A stretch of DNA of 64,000 nucleotides from Curtobacterium salicis (GCF_011759505.1 NZ_JAAOYO010000001.1:682001-746000); one strand, 5' to 3'. Positions 25,182 to 34,201 are shown, counted from the first letter of the stretch. Numbers and translations: made by a program. The notes: a model not told the origin generated them from the letters alone.

Positions 25182-25757
25182 ATGGCCGTCCTCCCGATCC
25201 GGATCACCGGTGAACCCGTCCTGCACGCCCCCGCGACCGAGGTCACCGTCTTCGACGACGACCTGCGCACGCTCGTCGCCGACATGTTCGAGACGATGGA
25301 CCTGGCGCCCGGCGTCGGGCTCGCCGGTCCGCAGGTCGGCGTCGGCCAGCGGCTGTTCGTCTTCTCGTGGACCGACGACGACGACGTGCTGTGGCGCGGT
25401 GTCGCGATCAACCCGGTGCTGTGGACGACTCCCCCGGTGCCGGAGTCGATCGAGGAACTCGACGAGGACGACGAGTCCGAGGGCTGCCTGTCGGTCCCCG
25501 GTGAACGCTTCCCCCTCCGTCGTGCCGAGGGCGCGCTGCTCCGCGCCGTCGACGAGCACGGCGAGCCGTTCGAGATCGAGGCGCACGGGTGGCTCGCGCG
25601 GGTGTTCCAGCACGAGTACGACCACCTGGACGGCGTGTTGTACGCCGACCGCCTGGTCCACCCGTACGCCAAGCAGGCGCAGAAGGCGATCCGCAAGGCG
25701 AGCTGGGGCGGCCCGGGGCAGTCCTGGCTGCCGGGGCGTGACCACCCCGAGGGCTGA
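25182..25757 (+). CDS. def: Peptide deformylase
   Basis: 191 residues. Removes the formyl group from nascent protein N-termini using a metal ion. All three motifs are present: GVGLAGPQVGVGQ (motif 1), EGCLSVPGERF (motif 2, metal-binding Cys) and QHEYDHLDGVLY (motif 3, HExxH with catalytic Glu). Length is usual for actinobacterial Def. The ATG at 25182 begins the normal AVLPIRITGEPVL N-terminus. No fmt gene is adjacent, so it is a solitary copy here. Confidence 0.93.
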   Translation: MAVLPIRITGEPVLHAPATEVTVFDDDLRTLVADMFETMDLAPGVGLAGPQVGVGQRLFVFSWTDDDDVLWRGVAINPVLWTTPPVPESIEELDEDDESEGCLSVPGERFPLRRAEGALLRAVDEHGEPFEIEAHGWLARVFQHEYDHLDGVLYADRLVHPYAKQAQKAIRKASWGGPGQSWLPGRDHPEG

Positions 25758-25787
25758 CCTCGCGGGGACCGCATCGGCGCGAGCGGT

Positions 25788-26318
25788 TCAGCCCCGGTGC
25801 GCCGCCAGTGCCGCGCGCAGCCGGTCGATGTCCGGGTGGCCCGGGCAGTAGCGCTCGAGTCCGGATGCCACGTGCTCCTGTTCGACGGTCGCGATCGGCG
25901 CTCGCCACGGCCCCGTGCCGCTGACCGCGCAGCCGGCAGCGAGCTGCTCGAGCGTGGCGTCCCCGGCGGCGGCGTCGAGCGCGGACTGCTGCTGTGCCGA
26001 GGGGACCGTGCCGGTGATCGGGGCGGCCGTGCAGGACGTGCGTCCGTCCTCCCACACCGCGGACGACGTCGTGTACGTCTCGACCGACGGACCGTCGCCG
26101 ACCGTGCAGGTGAACGCGAAGACGATGGGCGAGGTGCCGGTCGGACCGGACGTGTTCGACGGGGTCGATGGAGCACCCGTGGCCGCCGTCGGGGTCCGGT
26201 CGGCGGCTTCGGCGCGCGGCCCGGTCTCGGTCGACGAACACCCGGTCACCGCCGTCAGGGCGACCCCGAGCGCGAGCACGGCGACGAGCGTCGCGGGGCG
26301 TCGAGGTCGGAGGGGCAC
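25788..26318 (-). CDS. Putative lipoprotein, unknown function
   Basis: 176 residues. Signal sequence with Arg-rich start, hydrophobic core LVAVLALGVALTAV and lipobox TGC with Cys27. The mature part is Thr/Pro/Ser-rich for about 35 residues and then a globular segment with paired cysteines (FTCTVGDG, RTSCTAAP, GCAVSG, RYCPGH) that could form disulfides. I recognise no family. It is convergent with def, 30 bp apart, and upstream of it lies tRNA-Asn on the same strand. Confidence 0.6.
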   Translation of the reverse strand: MPLRPRRPATLVAVLALGVALTAVTGCSSTETGPRAEAADRTPTAATGAPSTPSNTSGPTGTSPIVFAFTCTVGDGPSVETYTTSSAVWEDGRTSCTAAPITGTVPSAQQQSALDAAAGDATLEQLAAGCAVSGTGPWRAPIATVEQEHVASGLERYCPGHPDIDRLRAALAAHRG

Positions 26319-26422
26319 CTGTGGACGTTAACAGCTTCCGGCGGCATCCCGGCTGTGGAAGCGCACCACGACGCCCGGGAACCGCGGGACGGTGCCGGCC
26401 GGGGCTCACGGCGGAAACGAGA

Positions 26423-26450
26423 AGGCCCCCACCCCGGAGGGTGAGGGCCT
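26423..26450 (-). terminator. Intrinsic terminator after tRNA-Asn
   Basis: On the minus strand AGGCCCTCACCC and GGGTGGGGGCCT pair (12 bp, one mismatch) over a CCGG-type loop, followed by TCTCGTTT. It begins 5 bases past the tRNA 3' end, so it is a typical rho-independent terminator for the tRNA, and may also insulate the lipoprotein gene. Confidence 0.75.
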
Positions 26451-26454
26451 GTCG

Positions 26455-26527
26455 CTCCCCGAGTTGGACTCGAACCAACAACCTGCCGGTTAACAGCCGG
26501 CTGCTCTGCCAATTGAGCTATCGAGGA
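26455..26527 (-). tRNA. tRNA-Asn (GTT anticodon)
   Basis: Minus-strand cloverleaf: acceptor TCCTCGA with TCGGGGA, D arm AGCTCAATTGGCAGAGC, anticodon stem GCCGG/CCGGC around loop CTGTTAA, T arm TTGG-TTCGAGT-CCAA. The anticodon is GTT. Discriminator G; CCA not encoded. A strong hairpin follows directly. Confidence 0.95.
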
Positions 26528-26568
26528 TCACTGCGGTCCCGCTGGAAGGCGGTTGAACAGCGGGTAAC

Positions 26569-26574
26569 AGCATA
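26569..26574 (-). promoter_or_regulatory. Possible -10 box for tRNA-Asn
   Basis: TATGCT on the minus strand, about 42 bases before the tRNA 5' end, in an AT-richer patch than its surroundings. It fits TANNNT. No clear -35 is seen. Confidence 0.4.
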
Positions 26575-26665
26575 GCAGCAAACGTCCAGCGTCCCGCGCA
26601 TCGGTCGCGCATCCCGGGCGTGCCGCCGAGACCGGACCGAGGAACCCCCGGTCAGGACGGTGTGG

Positions 26666-27691
26666 TCAGTACCCGGCTGCCGGGTCGACGACGCCCACGA
26701 ACCCGGTGCCGTCACCGCCGAGGAACGCCCGCACGTTGGTGCCGACCCGCTCGGCCAGGAGCGGTGCGACCATCTCCGGGGTGTCGGCCTGGTGCGGGGT
26801 GATCAGCGCGCCCGGCTCGCTCCAGAGCGGGTGTCCGTCCGGCAGCGGCTCCGGGTCGGTCACGTCGAGTCCGGCGGCCGTGATCGCCCCGGAGCGCAGG
26901 GCGTCCACGAGGGCGTCGGTGTCCACGAGTCCGCCGCGGGCGATGTTCACCAGGCGGGCGTGGTCGGGCATGATCGCGAACTGGTGGGCACCGAGGAGCC
27001 CGGACGTCTCCCCGGTCATCGCCGCCGCCACCACGACCACGTCCGCGTCGGGCAGGACCGCGTCGAGCTGGTCGGTGGTGACCGTGCGTCCCGCTCCGGG
27101 CACGGGCTCCGACGACCGGCGGACCACGGTCACGCGGACGTCGAAGGGCGCGACGAGCCGCAGGTACTCCAGCGCGATGCCGCCGGCGCCGATGAGGACG
27201 ACGTGCCGGCCGTAGAGCGACATGCCCTCGGGCTCCCGCGACCACGTCGTGGTCCGGGCGCGCTTCTGCAGTACACGGAGCGTCGCGAGGGTGAGGGCGA
27301 GCGCGTGCTCGGCGACGGGCTCGGCGTAGGCGCCCTTGGCCGAGGTGAACAGGACGCGGTCGCCGTGCTCGGCGATGAGGTGGGCGAACGCGTCCACGCC
27401 CGCGAACGGCAGCTGCACCCAGGTCACGCCGGGAGCGGTCGTCAGCGCGTCCTGCAGTCCGTCCGGGTCGCTCGCGTCGAGCCAGACGATGCCGCGGGTG
27501 TCCTCGCCGAGGTCGGCGAGCGTGCCGCCGGCGCTGCGGACTGCGTCCTCGTGCAGCGCGGTGGGCGTCGGCAGGATGGTCACCGCGCCCGGGGTCGGTG
27601 CCGCCACGGGCAGGGGACGCCCCGCATCGGTCACGACGGCGCGGTGTCCCCGCGCCTGCTGCTGCTCGCTCATGCCTGTCCCACCACTCAT
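26666..27691 (-). CDS. D-isomer-specific 2-hydroxyacid dehydrogenase
   Basis: 341 residues. NAD-binding domain with IGAGGIALEYL (a G-x-G-G-I variant of the usual motif), then NIARGGLVDTDALVDAL with the catalytic Arg, DVTDPEPLPDGHPLW with the Glu, and TPHQADTPEM with the catalytic His. The N-terminal substrate domain has VTWVQLPFAGVDAF. It likely interconverts a 2-keto and 2-hydroxy acid. The ATG at 27691 overlaps the stop of the ATPase gene by 4 bp; a second ATG at 27673 is possible. As last gene of a peptide-uptake operon its substrate may come from the imported compound. Confidence 0.82.
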   Translation of the reverse strand: MSGGTGMSEQQQARGHRAVVTDAGRPLPVAAPTPGAVTILPTPTALHEDAVRSAGGTLADLGEDTRGIVWLDASDPDGLQDALTTAPGVTWVQLPFAGVDAFAHLIAEHGDRVLFTSAKGAYAEPVAEHALALTLATLRVLQKRARTTTWSREPEGMSLYGRHVVLIGAGGIALEYLRLVAPFDVRVTVVRRSSEPVPGAGRTVTTDQLDAVLPDADVVVVAAAMTGETSGLLGAHQFAIMPDHARLVNIARGGLVDTDALVDALRSGAITAAGLDVTDPEPLPDGHPLWSEPGALITPHQADTPEMVAPLLAERVGTNVRAFLGGDGTGFVGVVDPAAGY

Positions 27692-28563
27692 GCTTGGCGC
27701 ACTCCTCCGCGACCGGCCGTCGCCGGCTTCCGCTTCACCGGTCGCGACGCGGTCGCCGCGAGGGTCCTGACGTAGGGGTCGAGCGGGTTGTCGAGGACCT
27801 CGTCGAACGGGCCGAGCCCGACGACCCGTCCCTCGCTCATGATCGCGACCCGGTCGGCGAGGGCTCGGGCCTCGCGGAGGTCGCTCGAGACGACGATCGC
27901 GGCGAACTGGCGGTGTCGCTGCAGGCTGGACAGCGCCTCCAGGACGGACTGCCGGACGAGCACGTCGACGCCGCGTGCCGGTTCGTCGGCGACGAGCAGC
28001 TGCGGCTCGAGGACCAGAGCGCGGGCCAGGGCGACGCGCTGCCGCTGTCCGCTCGACAGCTCCCACGTGTTGAGTCGGAGCACGCCGAGGGGCAGGTGCA
28101 CGGCGTCGACCAGGCGGGCGACGATGAGTCCGGCCTCGCGCCGGTCGAACCGGCGGTCGCGGGCGTAGATCGGTTCGGCGATCGCCTCGCCGACGAGCAG
28201 GTCCGGACGCAGCCGGTCGGCGCCGTCCTGTGGCAGGTAGCCGATCTGGCCGGTCAGCCGGGTGTAGCGCCGGGAGGACTGACGGAGTCGTCGCGTGGGC
28301 TGGCCGAGCACGCTGAGCTCCCCGCCGACGATGCGACGGCGGTGCGCGCCCTCGCCCTCACCGTGCGTGCCGAGCTGGCCGGCGACGGCGGCCGCGAAGG
28401 TCGACTTCCCGGAACCGGACTCGCCGAGCACCGCGAGGATCTCGCCCCATCCGAGCGTCAGGCTCACCCCGTCGACCGCCCGGATCGGGCTGGTCGTCGC
28501 GCCGCCCCGGTACTCGATGCTGACGTCGTCCGCGACGACGGCCGGACCGTTCTCCCCGGTCAT
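27688..28563 (-). CDS. ABC transporter ATP-binding protein (peptide/nickel type), atypical signature
   Basis: 291 residues, a single NBD. Walker A is GESGSGKST, the signature reads ELSSGQRQRVALARAL (LSSGQ instead of LSGGQ) and Walker B is LLVADEPARGVDV. The Q-loop segment is GYLPQDGADRLRPDLLV. The region between Walker A and the Q-loop is Arg-rich. It is a third NBD beside a gene that already encodes both NBDs of the importer. It may form an alternative ATPase pair or serve another permease. Start ATG at 28563 follows GGAGAAGGGG. Confidence 0.8.
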   Translation of the reverse strand: MTGENGPAVVADDVSIEYRGGATTSPIRAVDGVSLTLGWGEILAVLGESGSGKSTFAAAVAGQLGTHGEGEGAHRRRIVGGELSVLGQPTRRLRQSSRRYTRLTGQIGYLPQDGADRLRPDLLVGEAIAEPIYARDRRFDRREAGLIVARLVDAVHLPLGVLRLNTWELSSGQRQRVALARALVLEPQLLVADEPARGVDVLVRQSVLEALSSLQRHRQFAAIVVSSDLREARALADRVAIMSEGRVVGLGPFDEVLDNPLDPYVRTLAATASRPVKRKPATAGRGGVRQA

Positions 28564-28613
28564 GGAACCCCTTCTCCTGCCGCGTGCGCCCTGCCGCGGT
28601 CCACCACCGGACG

Positions 28614-28668
28614 GGAGGCCCGGACCCCTCGTCCGCGCGACGTGCGTCGCGGACGGGGCCGGGCCTCC
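28614..28668. terminator. Long imperfect hairpin between the two ATPase genes, family B
   Basis: GGAGGCCCGG (from 28614) pairs with CCGGGCCTCC (to 28668), with further pairing of CGTCCGCG and CGCGGACG inside. It is in the 145-bp gap between the fused ATPase stop and the next ATPase start, so it may attenuate expression of the last two genes. Confidence 0.55.
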
Positions 28669-28708
28669 TGGCTGGTCGGGATGCACCCGACGGCGTGTCA
28701 CCGTCCGG

Positions 28709-30415
28709 TCAGGCCCCGGCCTGCTCCAGTCGCTCCAGCGTACGCCGTCGCTCCGCCTGCTCCGTCGGGTCCGGGACCGGCAGCGACGCGAGCAGCCGCT
28801 GCGTGTACGGGTGCTGCGGGGCGCCGAGGACCTCGGCCGTGGTGCCGGTCTCGACCAAGTCACCGCGGTAGAGCACGGCGATCCGGTCGGACAGGGCGCC
28901 GACGACGGCGAGGTCGTGGCTGATGAACAGCGACGCGAACCCGAAGTCCTGCTGCAGCTCGAGGAAGAGCTCCAGCACGCGGGCCTGCACCGACACGTCG
29001 AGCGCACTCGTCGGCTCGTCGGCGATGAGCAGCTTCGGACGGAGTGCCAGTGACCGCGCGAGCGAGGCGCGCTGCCGCTGGCCGCCGGAGAGCTCGTGCG
29101 GGTACCGGTCGCCGTAGGCGGCGGGCAGCTGCACGGCCTCCATGAGCTCGTCCACCTGCTTGCGCGCGGCCCGCGGCGACGAGGCAACCCCGTGCACGAC
29201 GAGCGGTTCGGCGACGCACTCGGCGATCGTCAGCAGCGGGTTGAACGAGGTCGCCGGGTCCTGGAAGACGAACCCGATGTCCTTGCGCAGCCGCTTGAAG
29301 TCGCGCTCCTTGTACCCGAGCATCTCGGTGCCGAGGACGTTGAGCGACCCACCGGTGATCTTCGTCAGCCCGGCGATCGCGCGGCCGATGGTGGTCTTGC
29401 CGGAGCCGGACTCCCCCACCAGACCGAGGACCTCACCCGGACGGATCGCCAGGTCCACGCCCTTCACCGCGCGGAACGCCGGCGAGCCGAGGCGACCCGG
29501 GTACTCGATCTCGAGGCCCTTCGCGGACACGACAGGCTCGATGTCCTCGGTGATGAGGGCACGGCGGGCGACGCCGGTCGAGGCCTCCAGCCGCGGCACG
29601 GCAGCCAGCAGCCGCTTCGTGTAGTCGGCCTGCGGTGCTGCGAAGAGCTGCTCGACGGGGGCTTCCTCGACGACCTCGCCCTGGTACATCACAGCGACCC
29701 GGTCGGCCAGGTCGGCGACCACGCCCATGTTGTGCGTGATGATGACGATCGCCGCGCCGAACTCGTCGCGGCACCGGCGGAGCAGGTCGAGGATCTCGGC
29801 CTGGACCGTCACGTCGAGGGCCGTGGTCGGCTCGTCGGCGATGATGACGCTCGGCTCGAGCGCCAGGGCACTCGCGATGACGACGCGCTGCTTCTGGCCG
29901 CCGGAGAACTGGTGCGGGTAGTGGTCGACCCGCGTCTCCGGGTCGGGGATGCCGACGCGGCGCAGGTAGTCGATCGCCTTGGCGCGCGCTTCCTTCTTCG
30001 AGACGCCGCCGTGGGCGCGCAGACCCTCGGCGATCTGCCACCCGACCGTGAAGACCGGGTTCAGTGCGGTGGACGGCTCCTGGAACACCATCGCGCCGGC
30101 GGTGCCCCGGAGTTCGCGGAGCTTCTGCGACCCCACCTTGACGACGTCGGTGCCGTCGAGCAGGACCGCGCCGCCGAGCGTCGCCGTCTCCGGCATCAGC
30201 CGCAGCATGCTCCGCGCCGTCACGGACTTGCCCGAGCCGGACTCGCCGACCAGGGCGAGCACCTCGCCGGGGCGGACGTCGAGGCTGACGCCCTTGACCG
30301 CGTCGACGGCGCCGCCGTCGGTCGCGAAGGTGACGGTGAGGTCGTCGACGACGACGACCGGGTCGGCCGCGGTGCGGCCCGTGTCGGACGGGAGGCCCGT
30401 GGGTGCGTTGCTCAT
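28709..30415 (-). CDS. Fused dipeptide ABC transporter ATPase (two NBDs in one chain)
   Basis: 568 residues joining the DppD-like and DppF-like ATPases. First NBD: Walker A GESGSGKS (about 60), signature QFSGGQKQR and Walker B IIADEPTTALDV. Second NBD: Walker A GESGSGKTT, signature ELSGGQRQRA and Walker B LIADEPTSALDV. Each has the C-terminal oligopeptide extension with Y-T-K-R/Y-T-Q-R-LLA. They drive uptake through the two permeases encoded upstream. The ATG overlaps the permease stop by 4 bp. A half copy of the GGGAGGCCCG repeat lies in the first 30 codons. Confidence 0.9.
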   Translation of the reverse strand: MSNAPTGLPSDTGRTAADPVVVVDDLTVTFATDGGAVDAVKGVSLDVRPGEVLALVGESGSGKSVTARSMLRLMPETATLGGAVLLDGTDVVKVGSQKLRELRGTAGAMVFQEPSTALNPVFTVGWQIAEGLRAHGGVSKKEARAKAIDYLRRVGIPDPETRVDHYPHQFSGGQKQRVVIASALALEPSVIIADEPTTALDVTVQAEILDLLRRCRDEFGAAIVIITHNMGVVADLADRVAVMYQGEVVEEAPVEQLFAAPQADYTKRLLAAVPRLEASTGVARRALITEDIEPVVSAKGLEIEYPGRLGSPAFRAVKGVDLAIRPGEVLGLVGESGSGKTTIGRAIAGLTKITGGSLNVLGTEMLGYKERDFKRLRKDIGFVFQDPATSFNPLLTIAECVAEPLVVHGVASSPRAARKQVDELMEAVQLPAAYGDRYPHELSGGQRQRASLARSLALRPKLLIADEPTSALDVSVQARVLELFLELQQDFGFASLFISHDLAVVGALSDRIAVLYRGDLVETGTTAEVLGAPQHPYTQRLLASLPVPDPTEQAERRRTLERLEQAGA

Positions 30416-31410
30416 GCTGCTGCCCCTTCCGCGTTGGTCGCCTTGTCGCGCGTGGAGACCAGCTTCCCGAGCCGTCGTCGCGCACGGAGGCGGGGGTCGG
30501 AGATGTCGTTGAGGCTCTCGCCGATGAACGTCACGCCGAGGACGAGCAGCACGATCGCGATGCCCGGGTACACGCCGGTCCACCAGACGCCGCTCGCGAC
30601 GTCGGACAGTGCCCGGCTGAGGTCGTAGCCCCACTCGGCACCCTGCGTCGGGCCGATGCCGAACCCGAGGAAGCCGAGGCCCGCCAGGGTCAGCACCGCG
30701 TCGCTCGCGTTCAGGGTGAGGATCAGCGGCAGCGACCGGGTCGAGTTCCGGAGCACGTGCCGCGTCATGATGCGCCACGGGTTCGTGCCGATGACGCGTG
30801 CCGACTCCACGAAGGCGTCGTTCTTCAGGCGCACGGCTTCGGCGCGGACCACCCGGAAGTACTGCGGGATGTAGACCACGGTGATCGAGATCGCCGCCGC
30901 CGTGATGCCACCCCAGTAGGTCGACCGGCCGCCGGAGACCACGATCGAGACGACGATCGCGAGCAGCAGCGACGGGAACGCGTAGATCGCGTCGGCGACG
31001 ACCACGAGCACGCGGTCGAGCCAGCCGCCGATGTACCCGGACACCATGCCGAGCAGGACGCCGATCACGATGGAGACGACCACGGCGACGATGACGACGA
31101 GCACCGCGGTGCGGGTGCCGTAGAGGACGCGGCTGAAGACGTCGAGACCGCCGACGGTGGTGCCCCAGATGTGCTCGGCACTCGGGGCGCCGGTGCGGGG
31201 GAAGTTCGTCCCGTCCGCACCCTGCTGGTCACCGAACCCGTACGGGGCGATGAGCGGGGCGAACAGCGCGACGAGCAGGTACACGGCGCAGATGACGACA
31301 CCGACGATGAGCATGGCGCGCTGCCATCCGGTGCTCCGGCGGAGCTGGACGACGACGGGGAGCCGCTTCCACAGCGGCTCGTGGCGGTCGACGAGGGTGA
31401 TGTCGGACAT
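30412..31410 (-). CDS. Peptide ABC transporter permease (DppC type)
   Basis: 332 residues with an N-terminal helix at about 30-55, a periplasmic-type loop, and five further helices. The BPD-transp-1 EAA loop reads ESARVIGTNPWRIMTRHVLRN. C-terminal region GLGFLGFGIGPTQGAEWG is typical of DppC/OppC. Forms the membrane channel with the DppB-type protein encoded 2 bp upstream. ATG at 31410. Confidence 0.9.
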   Translation of the reverse strand: MSDITLVDRHEPLWKRLPVVVQLRRSTGWQRAMLIVGVVICAVYLLVALFAPLIAPYGFGDQQGADGTNFPRTGAPSAEHIWGTTVGGLDVFSRVLYGTRTAVLVVIVAVVVSIVIGVLLGMVSGYIGGWLDRVLVVVADAIYAFPSLLLAIVVSIVVSGGRSTYWGGITAAAISITVVYIPQYFRVVRAEAVRLKNDAFVESARVIGTNPWRIMTRHVLRNSTRSLPLILTLNASDAVLTLAGLGFLGFGIGPTQGAEWGYDLSRALSDVASGVWWTGVYPGIAIVLLVLGVTFIGESLNDISDPRLRARRRLGKLVSTRDKATNAEGAAA

Positions 31411-31412
31411 CG

Positions 31413-32510
31413 TCAGAACCTCACTCTCGGGTCGATGAGCGCCGCGACGACGTCGACGACGAAGTTCGTGACGGCGACGATCACCGCCAACATCGCGACG
31501 ATGCCCTGCACGGCGACGAAGTCACGGGCGGACAGGTACTGGTTGAGCTCGAAGCCGAGCCCGCGCCAGCCGAAGGTCGTCTCGGTGAGCACCGAGCCGC
31601 CGAGCAGCATCGCGATCTGCAGGCCCATCACGGTGATGATCGGCACGAGGGCCGGGCGGAACGCGTGCGTCCGGACGAGCCGCGACTCGCGCACACCGCG
31701 CGAGCGGGCCGCGTCGACGTAATCGGAACCGAGCGAGCCGATCATGTTCGCGCGCACCAGCCGCAGGAAGATGCCCGCGGTCAGCAGCCCCAGCGTCAGG
31801 GCCGGCAGCACCGCGTGCTGCAGGACGTCGCTGATGATCTGGCCGTTGCCGGTCCGGATCGCGTCGAGGAGGAAGACGCCGGTCGGGTTCTCGATCCGGT
31901 CCAGGATCAGCTGCACACGGGTCGACGCCCGGTCGCCGAGCGGCAGCCACCCGAGCCAGACCGAGAAGACGAGCTTGAGCAGCAGACCACCGAAGAACAC
32001 CGGGGTCGCGTAGGTCAGGATCGCGAGGGCGCGGAGCAGCACGTCGGGCCACTTGTCACGCAGGTACGCGGCCAGCATGCCGAGCGGGATGCCGAGCACG
32101 AGGGCGACGATGAGGGCGTAGAACACCAGCTCGGCCGTCGCGCCGCCGTACTGCAGGATGATCTCGGTCACCGGACGGTTGTCGGTCACCGACGAGCCGA
32201 AGTCACCACGGACGATCTGCCCGAGGTACTCGATGTACTGGACGATCACCGGGCGGTCGTAGCCCGCGGCGTGCAGCCGTTCCTGCAGCTGCGTGGGCGT
32301 GAGCCGCCCACCGACCGAGGCGGTGATCGGGTTCCCGACGACGCGCATCAGGAAGAAGACCAGCGTCACCAGGATGAAGACGGTCGGGAAGATCAGGAGG
32401 AAGCGGATGAGGATGTACCGACCGATGCCGCCGCCCTGACCCTTGGCACGTCGCTGTGCCTGGGGTTTCGTGGGCTCGGTCTCGATCGCCTCTGGGTTCG
32501 TGAGGGTCAC
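31413..32510 (-). CDS. Peptide ABC transporter permease (DppB type)
   Basis: 365 residues. The N-terminus has the DppB pattern IGRYILIRFLLIFPTVFILVTLVFFLMR, then a large external loop ending in QYIEYLGQIVRGDFGSS, five more helices, and the EAA loop YVDAARSRGVRESRLVRTHAFR. Start GTG at 32510 is the first in frame with no clear ribosome site; the preceding 27 residues are a charged cytosolic extension (KPQAQRRAKGQGGG), so a later start is conceivable. A strong hairpin separates it from the binding-protein gene. Confidence 0.88.
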   Translation of the reverse strand: MTLTNPEAIETEPTKPQAQRRAKGQGGGIGRYILIRFLLIFPTVFILVTLVFFLMRVVGNPITASVGGRLTPTQLQERLHAAGYDRPVIVQYIEYLGQIVRGDFGSSVTDNRPVTEIILQYGGATAELVFYALIVALVLGIPLGMLAAYLRDKWPDVLLRALAILTYATPVFFGGLLLKLVFSVWLGWLPLGDRASTRVQLILDRIENPTGVFLLDAIRTGNGQIISDVLQHAVLPALTLGLLTAGIFLRLVRANMIGSLGSDYVDAARSRGVRESRLVRTHAFRPALVPIITVMGLQIAMLLGGSVLTETTFGWRGLGFELNQYLSARDFVAVQGIVAMLAVIVAVTNFVVDVVAALIDPRVRF

Positions 32511-32538
32511 GGGGTGTGTGCCTTTCGCATGACGCCGA

Positions 32539-32569
32539 GAGGGGGCGCTCCTCGTGGGAGCGCCCCCTT
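32539..32569 (-). terminator. Intercistronic hairpin between binding-protein and permease genes
   Basis: GGGGGCGCTC at 32541-32550 pairs perfectly with GAGCGCCCCC at 32558-32567 over a 7-base loop, 13 bases after the binding-protein stop. Such stems commonly reduce read-through so that binding protein exceeds permease. There is no U-tract after it, so partial termination or 3' protection are both possible. Confidence 0.65.
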
Positions 32570-32581
32570 CCGTGCGTCTGG

Positions 32582-34201
32582 TTACTTGGTGATGGTCCCG
32601 TAGCGGAACTTGAAGGAAGCATCGAGGGTGACACCCTTGACGCCCTTGCCGGCCACGGCGACCGACTTGCCCTGCAGGAGCGGCAGGGTCGAGATCTGCT
32701 CGGCCTCACGCTGCTGGGCCTGCTCGATGATGTCGGCACGCTTCGCGCTGTCCGACTCCTCCTGCTCGTCGGCGATCAGACCCTGGATGGTCGGGTCGTC
32801 GTAGTGGTTCTGCACGAAGTTGTCCTTCGTGAAGAACGGCGAGAGGTAGTTGTCGGCGTCCGAGAAGTCCGGGAACCAACCGAGCTGGTACAGCGGGTAG
32901 GCGTCCTTCGTGCGCTCGACGGCGTAGGTCGTGTAGACCGTGGACTGGATGTTCACGGTGAACAGGCCCGAGTTCTCGAGCTGCGTCTTCAGCGTGGCGT
33001 ACTCGTCGTCCGAGGCGGAGCCGTAGTGGTCCGGCGAGTACTGGATGTCGAGCTCGATCTTGCCCGAGACACCGGCGTCCTTCAGGGTCTTCTTGGCCTT
33101 GTCGACGTCCGGCGCACCGTTGCCGTCACCGTAGAGCGACTTGAAGGGCGTCGCGGCACCGGTCAGGCCGTCCGGCACCATCGAGTAGACCGGCGTGTAG
33201 GTGTCGTTGTAGACCTCCTTGGCGAGCTCGTCGCGGTCGACGACGTCCGCGACGGCCTGGCGCACGGCCAGGGCCTTCGTGGTGTCGGCGTCGCTCTGGC
33301 CGGTGCCGAAGGGCTGCGTCTTGAAGTTGAAGACCACGTAGCGGATCTCGCCGCCGGGGCCGTCGATGACCTGCAGCTTGGAGTCCTTGCGGAGCGACGA
33401 GATGTCGGTCGGGGTAAGGGAGCGGTACGCCACGTCGACGTCGCCCTTCTGGACCGCGAGCTTCAGGTCGGTCTCCTTGGTGAAGTACTGGGCGGTGACG
33501 TCCTTGGTCTTCGCCTTGTCGAGGACACCGTCGTACTTGTCGTTCGCCTCGTACGCGATCAGGTCGTTCTCCTTGTAGGAGGTGATCTTGTACTGACCGG
33601 CGAAGGCGTTGCCCTTGACGATGTCGTCGGCGCTGGTGAGCTTCGTCGCCGAGAAGACGTCCTCGTCGACGATCGGACCGGCGGGGCTGGAGAGCACCTG
33701 CGGCCAGGTCTGGTCGGCGTGGTCGAGGTTGAAGACGACCGTCGTGGCGTCCGGGGTGTCGATGCTCTTGAGGTTCGCGAGCAGCGACCACGGGCCGTTG
33801 TCGTTCTTGATCTTGAGGTCGCGCTCGAACGAGAACTTGACGTCACTCGAGGTGAGCTTGTTGCCGTTCGCGAACTCGAGACCCTTCTTCAGGGTCACCT
33901 CGTACGTCGTCGGGCTCGTGAACTCCGCCTTCGTGGCGATGTCGGGCTCGACGTCCGGGCTGCCCGTCGGGGTGTTCAGCAGGAACGGGAACACCTGGTT
34001 CTGCACGGCGAACGAGCCGTTGTCGTACGAGCCGGCGGGGTCGAGCGACGTGACCTTGTCGGTCGTGCCGATGATCAGGCCGTTGAGGTCGCCGGAGCCG
34101 CCGCTGGTGCCGCCTGCGCAGCCGGTGAGCACGAGCGCGGTCGCTGCGGCGCCGGCGCCGAGTGCGAGGGTGCGCTTGCCCCATGTGGAAACGGATGCCA
34201 T
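32582..34201 (-). CDS. Peptide-binding lipoprotein of an ABC importer (SBP family 5)
   Basis: 539 residues. Lipoprotein signal: GKRTLALGAGAAATALVLTG followed by Cys. The mature protein has the family-5 solute-binding pattern: ITSLDPAGSYDNGSFAVQNQ-like opening (here VTSLDPAGSYD), a TYEVTLKKGLEFANGNKLTS segment, and VRQAVADVVDRDELAKEVYN. It captures oligopeptides or related compounds outside the cell and hands them to the permeases. ATG at 34201 is preceded by GAGAGG. First gene of the operon; an IR operator candidate lies about 125 bp upstream. Confidence 0.92.
   Translation of the reverse strand: MASVSTWGKRTLALGAGAAATALVLTGCAGGTSGGSGDLNGLIIGTTDKVTSLDPAGSYDNGSFAVQNQVFPFLLNTPTGSPDVEPDIATKAEFTSPTTYEVTLKKGLEFANGNKLTSSDVKFSFERDLKIKNDNGPWSLLANLKSIDTPDATTVVFNLDHADQTWPQVLSSPAGPIVDEDVFSATKLTSADDIVKGNAFAGQYKITSYKENDLIAYEANDKYDGVLDKAKTKDVTAQYFTKETDLKLAVQKGDVDVAYRSLTPTDISSLRKDSKLQVIDGPGGEIRYVVFNFKTQPFGTGQSDADTTKALAVRQAVADVVDRDELAKEVYNDTYTPVYSMVPDGLTGAATPFKSLYGDGNGAPDVDKAKKTLKDAGVSGKIELDIQYSPDHYGSASDDEYATLKTQLENSGLFTVNIQSTVYTTYAVERTKDAYPLYQLGWFPDFSDADNYLSPFFTKDNFVQNHYDDPTIQGLIADEQEESDSAKRADIIEQAQQREAEQISTLPLLQGKSVAVAGKGVKGVTLDASFKFRYGTITK

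Noticed and set aside
26666..34201. Biosynthetic gene cluster around the peptide ABC operon
   Set aside because: Only transport genes and one dehydrogenase are present; no synthetase or tailoring enzymes.
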